A model generated the notes under the pieces. It was not told the DNA's origin and searched no databases. It worked only from the letters and a program-made list of their open reading frames with translations. Source: Volvox africanus (lineage: Eukaryota > Chlorophyta > Chlorophyceae > Chlamydomonadales > Volvocaceae). From it: a stretch of DNA of 64,000 nucleotides. The translations under genes and the position numbers were made by a program. The stretch is from the NCBI GenBank assembly GCA_030268105.1, contig BSDZ01000025.1:1750001-1814000 (forward strand), written 5' to 3'. This document shows, piece by piece, positions 29,546 to 40,133 of this stretch; positions within the stretch are counted from its first letter, which is position 1, and each line of letters begins with the position of its first letter.

Positions 29546-30003
29546 CACATCGTGATACCCATGTGCAGTACAGGTCTCACTGGATCCCGATCTCAAGTGT
29601 GAGTACCTTTGTAGCACTGTTCTAAGTACCGCGTAATCCGTGATATTATTGGATGCAACGCATGCAATATGCAAAGGTCCGAATATCGATATTTGGTTGC
29701 CGACCCAACCATCGCGATCGTCGCCTTCTCACATACGCGTATGGTTTATGAAGTAGATGAGGTAATAATATTTAAAGTATTATTACGTGATATAAAATGC
29801 CAATCGATAGATCGCGCATTAATTATCAGCCTCGAGTCAAACATGTTGACCGACAGCGCGATATCGTATATGATAATGCAGCATGCCTGATTAGCTAGAT
29901 ATACTTGAGTATATCATACTAATATGATTGTATTATGCCTTATAATGTTCGAATGCATTGCGGCCTATTTCGGTGCAAACGATGATCGAACCGGCGTACA
30001 ACA
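29546..30003 (-). repeat. Partial extra family-B LTR
   Basis: 458 bp matching only the distal part of the B LTR, again ending GGCGTACAACA. Its variants (ACCTTTGTAGCACTG, ACCGCGTAATCC) agree with the LTR at 8889-9621 rather than with the adjoining copy, so the outer B1 ends may be 8889 and 30003. Confidence 0.75.
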
Positions 30004-30511
30004 GAGCGCGTCGTCATTCGGAACGACGATTTGCATAGCTGCACCCTCCGTCCGTAGCCAAAGGCCATTCTGCTTGCGAAGGTATTCCACATTAGCCAGC
30101 TCCGAGAACCAGGCATCTGCGTTGTAGGCAACCTTCAACCGCTCCGTGAGGTCCGTCACGATCGGCACCTCCTCGTTACGCGGTCGCAAGACGGGCGCTG
30201 CCAAAATTGCAGCGTGTAGTGACGGATGTCGACTGAGAGCATCGGCAATATCAAGTTTACCGGAAATATACTCCCAGGTGCAGATCGATAGACAACAGGG
30301 GACGGCGTGGTGTAAACAGATTACACAGCGGATCGAAGCAGAGAAGTCCCGTGCGTCCGTCAAGCGTGATGCGTTGTGCAATGACTCGCTTGATGTGTCC
30401 AAGTACGCAAGGCAACAATGCCTTCATGGCTGGCCGTAAGGATGACCACCGACCACGTGTTAGTTCAGAAATCCCGGGTGGTGCCCCCTCAGCAGGAACC
30501 TGGGCAAACCC
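30004..30511 (-). pseudogene. Am pol remnant with a large internal deletion
   Basis: 30282-30004 encodes the RNase H-integrase linker ([52 protein letters not shown]), continuing into 8888 once B1 is removed. 30511-30283 is the pol N-terminus in another frame. The two are fused where CTG is common to both parents; protease, RT and most of RNase H are gone (over 2 kb). Confidence 0.8.
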
Positions 30512-32141
30512 CTATTTCAGCTGAGGTGCAAACGGCGGCAGCAACGGGCAATTCTTGGTTGGATGGCTCTCCACGCACCATAGACAAACATTGGCCGCTT
30601 TCCGACGCTCGAACTTGGAACGATTGCAATTCCATTTTGGCATCAATGGGTCATCCACGCAAGTCCGCTTTGCATTTGGGTCAGAGCGCTGTGCGGCTGC
30701 CGACGACGGCGCACCACCACGCTTCCTGCTCTTAGCTGGGTCCGAGCTCGGACCTGCTCCTCCTGACCCGTGGACACCTGAGCTAGCGCCCCCGCACGCC
30801 TTGCGTTGCCGGTTTCTGCGTCGCGTAGCAGCAGTAGGCGAGGGGCGGGTAGCTCCAAGTTCCTGGTCTAGAGCCACAGCTTCCCCAAGCGGATTCTGCA
30901 CTTGCACGGCATTTGCACGAGGGGCAGACCTGACTTCTTCTTCACCGGCAAGGAGTCGTACCTCCGTACCCTTAGCAAATGTGACCAAGGCATCATACGA
31001 CTTGAACGGCACCCCAGACAAGTCAGTAGCGCACCATTTAGCCAAAAGTTTCGTCAGGCCTCGCTTAAACCAAAAGACACGCTCGTTCTCGGTGAGGTCA
31101 GCAATGGGGGTCACTAGTGCTTCGAAGCGTGACTGGTACGCAGGTACATTTTCACCCCATGTGGTAGCTACCGGCCGCCAAAACCTTGCGAGCCTCCACA
31201 TCACGTGCTTGCACCTCAGTGGCGAACCGTGCAAGCAGAGCGGAAATCAACTCGTCAAAAGTATATTTGATCCGGGCGGTGGTCCATTCACGATACCAGT
31301 CCTTCGCTGAGCCCTCGAGGGTGTTACCAACGAAGAGACACCTGATACCGTCATTATCGCCACCATGAACAGCCTGGAGATACTTTTTAGCGTCGCGCAC
31401 GTACGCAGGAGTTGCATCGGCTATGCTAGGACCTGGTGTCTTTTCTCCCAGCGAGATATTAAGCCTAGGAACGGGAATTGACAATCTCATCACCTCAGGA
31501 ATGGCAGCGTGCCCTTGCGATTGAGGTAACGGTAGGACCCGTGGTCCAGCAGTATTATCCATATTCGTATTAACTGCTGAATGCGGCACAATTAAGTGGG
31601 CAGGGGTCTGAAGGACAAGGGGCTCTTGAGTGGCTCGCGTGCCAACAGTCTCAAGACCTCTATCCGGAGCTCTAGCAGCCGCAACAAATTCGGGTTGGCT
31701 AGCTAAGCTAGTGAGTGGCGTATCGTCGTGTTCCGCAGACATGGAATACGAAGCAATACCCTAGGATTGCGTAATAGAAGACGACTTCTATCGCAAAGGT
31801 AAGAGTACAAAACGATTCGGTGAGCCTACCGACAGTACTCTTGAGGAGATTTAGCAAAGTCAGCAGGTACTTGCCCAGCTGAGTCTTAATCTCCGTAGTT
31901 TGGGTGATAAGAGTCGCCAACTGGTCCGGACGAAAGCCGGTCTCAGTCGTCGCGGCAAGCAATGCCGGAGCACTGAGATTACCTGCGACTCAGAGCGTAC
32001 ACTTACACAACAAGTGCAGCAATCTAGACAAAAGCAATTAAACAATTACAAACCGGAGGCGGCGGCATCCAATACGGCGAGGCCCAGGTCTTCGGCAAGA
32101 GTATCTAGCGGTCCTCGTGGTTCGTCGCTGGAACTCGCCAT
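30512..32141 (-). pseudogene. Am gag, frameshifted
   Basis: Same layout as A2-A4: exon-1-like ATG GCG AGT TCC at 32141, the 253-bp GT-AG segment present, capsid core (YVRDAKKYLQAVHGGDNDG) and knuckle CLWCVESHPTKNC. A frameshift near 31160 splits it. It ends in the family UAG at 30512-30514, with the same frame continuing into pol. Confidence 0.8.
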
Positions 32142-32209
32142 ACAAAGAACCTACTTCCGATTAGACAAAGAGAGACAGTTAGGCAACGAACCTGGTCTCG
32201 CTACCAAAT

Positions 32210-32393
32210 TGTTGTACCTCTCGTTCGCGTTTGCTCATAAGTATCTGCACGTCTGGAGACTTTCGACACCGATGCGCGAGCACTTGCAAGTACAGCAAGG
32301 CAAGCGAGAGCAAACAGAGACAGCGGAAGACTTCAAGACGAAGAGAGATAAAACTTACAATCTTACAGACCGAAGCGATGCAATGGACGTAAT
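32210..32393 (-). repeat. Am 5' LTR, first part
   Basis: Family-A LTR (reverse) from TGTTGTACCTCTC to GACGTAAT, cut by B3. The primer-binding site next to it reads TTTGGTAGCGAGACCAGG on the minus strand, as in A1. Confidence 0.8.
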
Positions 32394-33193
32394 TGTTGTA
32401 TCCTTCCTTCTTCAATCATGCACTGAATCTGCATGTCTGGATGTTAGCTAAGTGCACACCAAGCTTACGAACAGCAAGGTGATCCAATGTGAGCAAAGTG
32501 ACAGCGGAACACTCAAGAATAAGGAAAGATCCAACTTACAATAGTCTTCGTTTACAAATCGGTAGATGGCCGTCAGACCCCGCAGGCAATGTTCATCATT
32601 CGGCTGGAGATGCTGTGCTGGAATAGCTCAGGCCGAATATAAATGAGTATAACGTATGTATACGAATTAGATAGAGTTAAGAACACAAGTACTTAGTCCA
32701 AAGTAGCACGAGCTGACTTCGGTCTCTAGGTGGCCGTCCTCACACCTATCACGTCGTGATACCGATGTGCAGTACAGGTCTCACTGGATTCCGATCTCAA
32801 GTGTGAGTACCTTCGTAGCACTGTTCTAAATATCGTGTCATCCGTGATATTAATGGATGCAATGCATGCAATGCATCAATATTCGGTTGCATACCCAACC
32901 ATCGCGATCATCGCCTTCTCGCATACACGTATTGTTTATGACGTAGATAAGGTAATAATATTTAAAGTATTATTACGTAATATAAAATGCCAATGGATAG
33001 ATCACGCATTAATTATCAGCCTCGAGTCAAACATGTTGACCGACAGCGTGATGTCCTAGATGATAATGCAACGTGCCTGATTAGCTAGATATACTCGAAT
33101 ATATCATGCTAGTATAATCATATCATGCTTCATGATGCTCAAACGGGTTGCAATCTACTTTGGTGTAAACGGTGATCGAACCCGCATACAACA
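32394..33193 (-). repeat. LTR of B3
   Basis: About 800 bp, TGTTGTATCC to CCGCATACAACA, with the family-B palindromes. It is followed by the usual C/T-rich reverse polypurine tract. Confidence 0.85.
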
Positions 33194-33252
33194 ACTATCC
33201 CCCCTCTCGTATGCAGCGTCCTCACTGCATCGGACAGCATCGACTGCAGGGA

Positions 33253-34599
33253 TCATTGGGTCTGTGTGGCACGTAGACGAGCTTCCTCCAATAGGGGCTT
33301 CATTTCTGGCAAGAAATTACGCATCGGCTCCCAAGAGTTGTGCTAACTAGAATAGCCAGTCCACTTGACCAGATATTCGTGCACTTTCCGCTTTCGTCAC
33401 TGTCGACCTATACGGCAAACCCAATAATCCAATATCCGCTCCACATCATACACCTTTTGCTTGCCTGCGATCCAAGTCTCGGGACCGGGGTCCATTACTG
33501 CAGGGGCTTCGGTGTTGTTTGTGACGGGCGCTGTGCCGCAATAAGGACGGATGAGTGAAATATGAAACGTGGGGTGGATATTCATGTCAGAGGGTAGAGA
33601 TAGCTCCACAGCTACATTCCCTACCATGCGAACAACGGAATATGGGCCAATCCAGCGAGGTAACAATTTTCGGGAACTGTCGGTGAGCGAACGCAAATTC
33701 TTGGTGCTCAGTAATACCATTTGTCCCACTGAAAATGTTACGTCTCGTTTAGATTTATTATAATAGTCCGTCGTCCGTTGTTGTGCCGCGTCCAAGCATG
33801 CCCTCGCATCTGTCATGCGGGATAGGAACGACTTGGCAACGGTTTTAGACGCAGGGATATTTATCTCCAACTCTCGCCACACGGGTAGCGCAGAATGGAA
33901 TCCATAATTCAGAAAGAAGGGGCTTTGACCTGTAGAGCGGTTAACAGCATTGTTAAGCACGAATTCTGCCGAAGTCAGAAATGTATCCCAAACAGAGGGT
34001 GTGCGTCCCGTGAAATTCCTTAACATATCGCCCAGCGTGCGATTTGTGCGTTCAGTTTGCCCATCGGATTGTGGATGATATGCTGTGCTCAAATGAACGC
34101 GCATACCGACGAGCTCGCATAGCGCTTCCCAAAACTTAGACGTGAATCGACCACTGCGATCGGATATCACATTTTTAGGAACGCCGTGTAATCGGACCAC
34201 GTTATCGAAAAATAATCGTGCTGTTTGCTCAGCGGTGCAAGACAAGGTGCAGGGGGCTAAGTGAACCATCTTGGTCAAGCGATCGACCATAACGAACACC
34301 GAGTCTTATCCCCCCTCAGTTTTGGGCAGCGTGACTACGAAGTCCATTGAAACACTTTCCCAAGGGGCATCTGGTATAGGTAAAGGTTGTAATAAACCCT
34401 GGCCCTTACCGGATAGTGCTTTGTTGCGCTGACATAATCTGCACCTTTGCACGAACTTTTCCGCATTCTTCACCACGCGCGGCCACTAAAATGAGCGTCG
34501 TACGAGCTCTGCCAAACGTGTACTTCCAGGATGTCCTGCTAACGGGTCCTCGTGGAACTGTGCAAGAATATCGTAGCGCAAAGCGTTGTCGTTCTGCAC
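33253..34599 (-). pseudogene. B3 pol remnant: integrase and chromodomain
   Basis: Encodes the integrase zinc region to the chromodomain. The same TAA after KTEGG as in B1 and B2 stands at 34306-34308. The core motifs ISDRSGRFTS and SDGQTERTN remain; the chromodomain is frameshifted near 33400, and a stop also breaks the zinc region near 34485. Confidence 0.85.
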
Positions 34600-34801
34600 G
34601 GAAGCAAGCAATCATCATGCTGCGGTGATAAGCGAAGTTCAGGCTTAGCTCGGGCTAAGTAGAAGAGCATATAATAATATTGAACACACGAGTGTTCTCC
34701 GGTATCGAATGTCTTGTCTTACTGAGCCGTCCTCGCATCTGTTATACTCGCAGCATCGCAATGCCATACGATTCATACTAGGAGGCCGATCCTAAGTGTG
34801 A
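34600..34801 (-). repeat. Am 5' LTR, second part
   Basis: Resumes the A LTR interrupted by B3 and ends abruptly at CTAAGTGTGAC, joined to plus-strand A0 pol. Confidence 0.75.
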
Positions 34802-34937
34802 CGTGAGTTGGAAGTGGTCTGTCGTGTGCATGGTCGGGAATGTGGCTGTTGAGCTTGCATTGCCCGCTGATATGACCATTCACCCCACGTTTCACGTATC
34901 GCTTGTCCGTCCTTATCGTGGTACGGAACCCATCCCT
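34802..34937 (+). pseudogene. A0 pol fragment, left of B2
   Basis: Plus-strand family-A integrase C-terminal sequence ([18 protein letters not shown]) with an internal deletion of about 230 bp after GTGAGTTGGAAGTG. Its last five bases, TCCCT, are the B2 target-site duplication; the sequence continues at 48702. Confidence 0.8.
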
Positions 34938-35752
34938 TGTTGTATCCTTCCTTCTTCAATCATGTATTAGCTCTGCACGTCTAGGTGTTAGCTGCGTGTG
35001 TACCAAGCTTACGAACAGCAAGGCAAGCCAATGCGAAAAGTAGACAGCGGAAGACTCAATAGCAAGAAAAGATTCAACTTACAATGTTCTTCAGTTACAG
35101 AATTACAGTCTGCCGTCAGACCCCGTGGGCAATGTTCATCACTCGGCTGCAGATGGAATGCTAGAATAGCTCAGGCCGAATGTAAATGATTATATCGTAT
35201 GTATGCGTATCGAATAGAGTTAAGTACTCAAATACTTGGTCCAAAGTTAGCGTTGCGCCGACTTCGGTCTCTAGGCGGCCTTCCTCGCACCTATCACGTC
35301 GCGATACCGATGTGCAGTACAGGTCTCACTGGATTACGATCTCAAGTGTGAGTACCTTGGTAAGACTGCTCTAAATATCGTGTCATTCGTGATATTATTG
35401 GATGCAACGCATGCAATATGCAAAGGTCCGAATATCGATATTCGGTTGCCGACCCAACCATCGCGATCGTCGCAGTCTTGCATACGCGTATGGTTTATGA
35501 CACAGATGAGGTAATACTATTCAAAGTATTATTACGTGATATAATATGCCAATGGATAGGTCGCGCATTAATTATCAGCCTCGAGTCAAACATGTTGACC
35601 GACAGCGCGATGTCGTGAATGATGATGCGACATGCCTGATTAGCTAGATATACTTGAGTATATCATGCTAATATGATTGTATTATGCTTCATGATATCTG
35701 GATGCATTGCGGCCTTCATAAATGTAAACGGTGATTGAACCCGCATACAACA
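34938..35752 (-). repeat. LTR of B2 (3' LTR in element sense)
   Basis: 815 bp, TGTTGTATCC to CCGCATACAACA. Followed by the reverse polypurine tract ACTATCCCCCCTCCCG. Confidence 0.92.
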
Positions 35753-35811
35753 ACTATCCCCCCTCCCGTATGCAGCGTCCTCGCTGCATCGAACAGCATA
35801 GACTGCAAGGA

Positions 35812-37602
35812 TCATTGGGTTTGCGTGGCGCGTAGACGAGCTTCCTCCAACAGGGGCTTCATTTCTGGCGAGAAATTACGCATCGGCTCCCACGAATTAT
35901 GCTCGCTAGAATAGCCAGTCCACTTGACCAGATATTCATGCACCTTCCGCTTTCGTCGTTGTCGACCAATGCGACGAACCCGATAATCCAGTATGCATTC
36001 CACATTATACACTTTTTGCTTGCCTGCGATCCAGGTCTCGGGACCGGGGTCCATTACTGCAGGGGCATCGGTGTCCTTCGTAACGGGTGCTGTGCCACGA
36101 TAAGGGCGAATTAAAGAAATATGAAATGTGGGATGGATATTCATGTCAGAAGGTAGGGATAGCTCCACGGCTACATTCCCTACCATGCGAACAACGGGAT
36201 ATGGACCAATCCAACGAGGTAACAATTTACGGGAACCGTCGGCGAGCAAACGCAGGTTCTTAGTGCTCAGTAATACCATTTGTCCCACCGAAAATGTTAC
36301 GTCTCGTTTAGATTTATTATAATAGTCCGTCGTCCGTTGTTGTGCCGCGTCCAGGCATGCCTTCGCGTCTGTCATGCGGGATAGGAACGACTTGGCAAAG
36401 GTTTTAGCCGCAGGGATATTTATCTTCAATTCTCGCCACACGGGTAGCGCAGGATGAAATCCATAATTCAGAAAGAAAGGGCTTTGACCTGTAGAGCGGT
36501 TAACAGCATTGTTAAGCGCGAATTCTGCCGAAGTCAGAAACGTATCCCAAACAGAGGGTGTCCGTCCCGTGAAATTCCTCAACATGTCGCCCAGTGTGCG
36601 ATTTATGCGTTCAGTTTGCCCATCGGATTGTGGATGATATGCTGTGCTCAAATGAACGCGCATACCAACGAGCTCACATAGCGCTTCCCAAAACTTAGAC
36701 ATGAATTGACCGCCGCGATCGGAGATCACATTTTTAGGAACGCCATGCAATCGGACCACATTATTGAAAAATAATCGTGCTGTTTGCTCAGCAGTGCAAG
36801 ACGAGGTGCAGGGGGCTAAATGAACCATCTTGGTCAAACGATCGACCATTACGAACACCGAGTCTTATCCCCCCTCAGTTTTGGGCAGCGCGACTACGAA
36901 GTCCATAGAAACACTTTCCCAAGGGGCATCTGGTATAGGTAAAGGTTGTAATAAACCCTGGCCCTTACCGGATAGTGCTTTATTGCGCTGGCATAAACTG
37001 CACCTTTGCACGAAGTTTTCCGCATCCTTCACCACGCGCGGCCACCAGAATGAGAGCCATACTAGCTCTGCCAGACGCATACCTCCAGGATGTCCTGCTA
37101 ATGGGTCCTCGTGGAACGGCGCAAGAATATCGTAGCGCAAAGCGTCGTCGTTCAGCACGACGATTTGTGTGGTCGTGCCATCCTGCCGTATCCACAAATC
37201 ATTGCGCCTGTGCAAATGTTCCACATTGTTGGGCGAAGCGGACCATGGATCCACTTCATACGCCACCTTGAGTCACTGCGCAAGGTCCGCTGCTATCGGC
37301 ACCTCCTGACTGCGCGAACGAGTAACCGGTGCTGCCAAAATTGCACCATGTAATGATGGATGTCGACTGAGAGCGTCAGCAATATTAATCCTGCCGGCGA
37401 TATACTCCCACGTATAGTCAAAACGAGACAGATACTCCATCCACCGGGCTTGTCGTCGGTTAAGCGTAGGGACACTCTGCAAGAATGTCAGCGGTTTGTG
37501 ATCGGTCTTCAGCGTAAAAGGGCGGCCCTCGACGTAACAACGCCATTCCTTCAAAGCATGTAGAGCTGCCAACAGCTCCTGCTCTCCGGTTGTATATCGG
37601 GT
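35812..37602 (-). pseudogene. B2 pol, RNase H to chromodomain, with integrase stop
   Basis: Element order: RNase H end ([20 protein letters not shown]), linker, integrase zinc region ([12 protein letters not shown]), then [13 protein letters not shown] followed by TAA (36865-36867), then 348 codons open to the chromodomain ([20 protein letters not shown]) and TGA. This is the best-preserved B integrase end. A stop in the linker near 37275 also interrupts it. The upstream part continues at 45057 beyond A2. Confidence 0.88.
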
Positions 37603-37607
37603 CTCCG

Positions 37608-38431
37608 TGTTGTGCTACGGTTAGTTTCCCGCCGATGCGTAGGTCGATGTGATCCTACAAGGCGAAGTGCTATTGTGATGAACACATTGCATATGAATGA
37701 ATCTGCATGATATAAATGTATTCGTGTACATTTATATATGCATTTGGCATGTTGTCATTATCCATCGCGACATCGCATCATGGCAAATCCGCCTAGCATG
37801 CATGAAAGCCCGAAGCATTGAAGTGCGCATTATGCTCGTGCTACGAAACTATAAGTAATATTATCTGATGTAATATTACTTCATTACAGCACACGTTGAG
37901 AGCGCCGCACTCGTCGTGACACATGCCCTGCAACCGGATATCGTTATCCGGACCCTTGCATCATGTGAATGCCGGAAAGGCTTATACGTTGTTATGCGTA
38001 GACATTGCCTATACGCAGTAGGGTTGTCACATCTAGGATCGGCCTCCTGATGTGAATCGTACGGCATTGCGATGCTGCGAGTATAACAGATGCGAGGACG
38101 GCTAAGCAAGAGAAGACATTCGATACCGGAGAACACTCGTGTGTTCTATATTACTATTGCTATACGCTATTCTACTTAGCCCGAGCTAAGCCTGAACTTC
38201 GCTAATCACCGCCGCGTGATGATTGCTTGCTTCCGGCGCTGACGGCGATTTCGTCCATTGCATCGTTCCGATCTGTAAGACTGTAAGTTATATCTCTCTT
38301 CGTCTTGAAGTCTTCCGCTGTCTCTGTTTGCTCTCGCTTGCCTTGCTGTACTTGCAAGTGCTCGTGCATCGGTGTCGAAAGTCTCCAGACGTGCAGATAC
38401 TTATGAGCAAACGCGAACGAGAGGTACAACA
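37608..38431 (+). repeat. 5' LTR of A2
   Basis: 824 bp, nearly identical to 44228-45051. Followed by primer-binding site TGGTATCGAGACAGG, which differs from A1 by a G/T change and one missing C. Confidence 0.93.
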
Positions 38432-38498
38432 ATTTGGTATCGAGACAGGTTCGTTGCCTAACTGTCTCTCTTTGTCTAATCGGAAGTAGGTTCTTTCT

Positions 38499-40133
38499 AT
38501 GGCGAGTTCCAGCGACGAACCACGAGGACCGCTAGATACTTTTGCCGAAGACCTAGGCCGCGCCGTTTTGGACGCCGCCGCTTCCGGTTTGTAATTGTTT
38601 AATTGCTTTTACTTAGATTGCTGCACTTGTTGTGTAAGTGTACGCTCTGAGTCGCAGGTAATCTCAGTGCACCGGCATTTCTTGCTGCGGCGACTGAGAC
38701 CGGCTTTCGTCCGGACCAGTTGGCGACTCTCATTGCCCAAACTACGGAGATCAGGACTCAGCTGGGCAAGTACTTGCTGAGTTTACTGAATCTTCTCAAG
38801 AGTACTGTCGGTAGGCTCACCGAATTGTTTTGTACTCTTGCCTTTGCGATAGAAGTCGGCTTCTATTACGCAAACCTAGGGTATCGTTTCGTGCTCCATG
38901 TCCGCGGAACACGACGATACGCCGCACACTAGCCTAGCTAGCCAACCCGATTTTGTTGTGGCTGCTAGAGCGCCGGATAGAGGTCTTGAGACTGTTGGCA
39001 CGCTAGCCACTCAAGAGCCCCTTTTCCTTCAGACCCCTGCTCACTTAATTGTGCCACATTCAGCAGTGAACACGAATATGGACAACACTGCTGGACCAAG
39101 GGTTCTGCCATTACCTCAAGCTCGAGGGCATGATGACATCCCTGAGGTGATGAGATTGTCGATTCCCGTTCCTAGGCTCAATATTTCGCTGACCGACAAG
39201 ACACCAGGGCATAGCATAGCCGATGCAACTCCTGCGTACGTGCGTGACGCTAAAAAGTATCTCCAGGCTGTTCATGGTGGCGATAATGACGGTATCAGGT
39301 GTCTCTTCGTTGGTAACACCCTCGAGGGCTCAGCGAAGGACTGGTATCGCAATTGGACCAACGCCCGGGGCATCTATACTTTTGACGAGTTGGTCGCCGC
39401 TTTGCTCGCACGATTCGCTACTGAGGTTCAAGCACGCGATGTGGAAGCTCGTAAGGTTTTGGCAGCCGGTAGCTACCACATGCGTCGGGATGAAAATGTA
39501 CCTGCGTACCAGTCACGCTTCGAAGCACTTGTGACTCCCATTGCTGACCTCACTGAATCCGAGCGTGTCTTTTGGTTTAGGCGAGGCCTGACAAAACTTT
39601 TGGCTAAATGATGCGCTACTGACTTGGTTGGAACGCAGATCAAGTCGTATGATGCTTTGGTCGCTTTTGCTAAGGGTACGGAGATACGACTCCTTGCCGG
39701 TGAGGAAGAAGTCAAGTCTGCCCCTCGTGCAAATGCCGTGCAAGTGCAGGATCCGCTTGGGGAAGCCGTAGCTCTTGACCAGGACTTCGGGGCGACCCGC
39801 CCCACGCCTACTGCCGCGACGCGACGCAGCAACCGGCAACGCCAGGCGCGCGGGGGCGCTAGCTCGGGTGTCCGTGGGTCAGGAGGAGCAGGTCCGAGCT
39901 CGGACCCGGCTAAAAACAGGAAGCGTGGTGGTGCGCCGTCGACGGCAGCCGCACAGCGTTCCGACCCCAATGCGAAGCGGACTCGCACGGACGACACATA
40001 TATGCCAAAATGGAATTGCAATCGTTCCAAATTCGAGCGTCGGAAATTGGCCAACGTTTGTCTACGGTGTGCGGAGAGCCATTCCACGAAGGATTGCCCG
40101 CTAATGCCGCCGTTTGTACCTCAGCCGAAATAG
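38499..40133 (+). pseudogene. A2 gag with a nonsense codon
   Basis: Exons by comparison with A1: 38499-38586, 38658-38810 and 39064-40133, with introns of 71 and 253 bp. TGG has become TGA at 39609-39611 (LLAK-stop). Downstream frame intact to the zinc knuckle and UAG. A separate unspliced start at ATG 38898 (MSAEHDDTPH) reads into the same frame. Confidence 0.8.

Larger units (their letters stand above)
8889..30003 (-). mobile_element. Family-B retrotransposon B1 (minus strand), interrupted by A1 and C
   Basis: Outer ends 8889 and 30003 carry TAGCG (8884-8888) and GAGCG (30004-30008), a 4-of-5 match to a target-site duplication, and the flanking Am pol joins across them. Contents in element sense: partial extra LTR 30003-29546, LTR 29545-28901 plus 22456-22291, leader, gag 21862-20583, decayed protease region 20582-19846, pol 12616-9681 and LTR 9621-8889. 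A1 sits between protease and RT, and C sits in the LTR. The extra LTR piece resembles the 8889-9621 LTR more than the adjacent full LTR does, so B1 may be a mosaic of two B elements. Confidence 0.75.
32394..34599 (-). mobile_element. Family-B fragment B3 (3' LTR and pol end)
   Basis: LTR 32394-33193 followed by the pol C-terminal half to about 34599, where family-A LTR sequence resumes (AAGCAAGCAATCATC). The rest of the element and a clean target-site duplication are missing; about 12 bp of the A LTR were lost at the junction. Confidence 0.75.
6697..34801 (-). mobile_element. Outermost old family-A retrotransposon (Am), split by B1 and B3
   Basis: A minus-strand element of family A recognised in pieces: 3' LTR 6697-7531, pol C-terminal half 7591-8888, then the whole B1 insertion, pol remnant 30004-30282, pol N-terminal scrap 30283-30511, gag 30512-32141 and 5' LTR 32210-32393 plus 34600-34801 (split by B3). 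The pol sequence flanking B1 is contiguous when B1 is removed: the codons around AACGACGACGCGCTACG resume on the other side. Many frameshifts and a large internal pol deletion make it dead. It is the oldest layer of this nest. Confidence 0.75.

Noticed and set aside
29541..29550. 29545 as the outer end of B1
   Set aside because: The next bases (CACAT) do not match the left flank TAGCG, whereas 30003 is followed by GAGCG and by the continuing Am pol.
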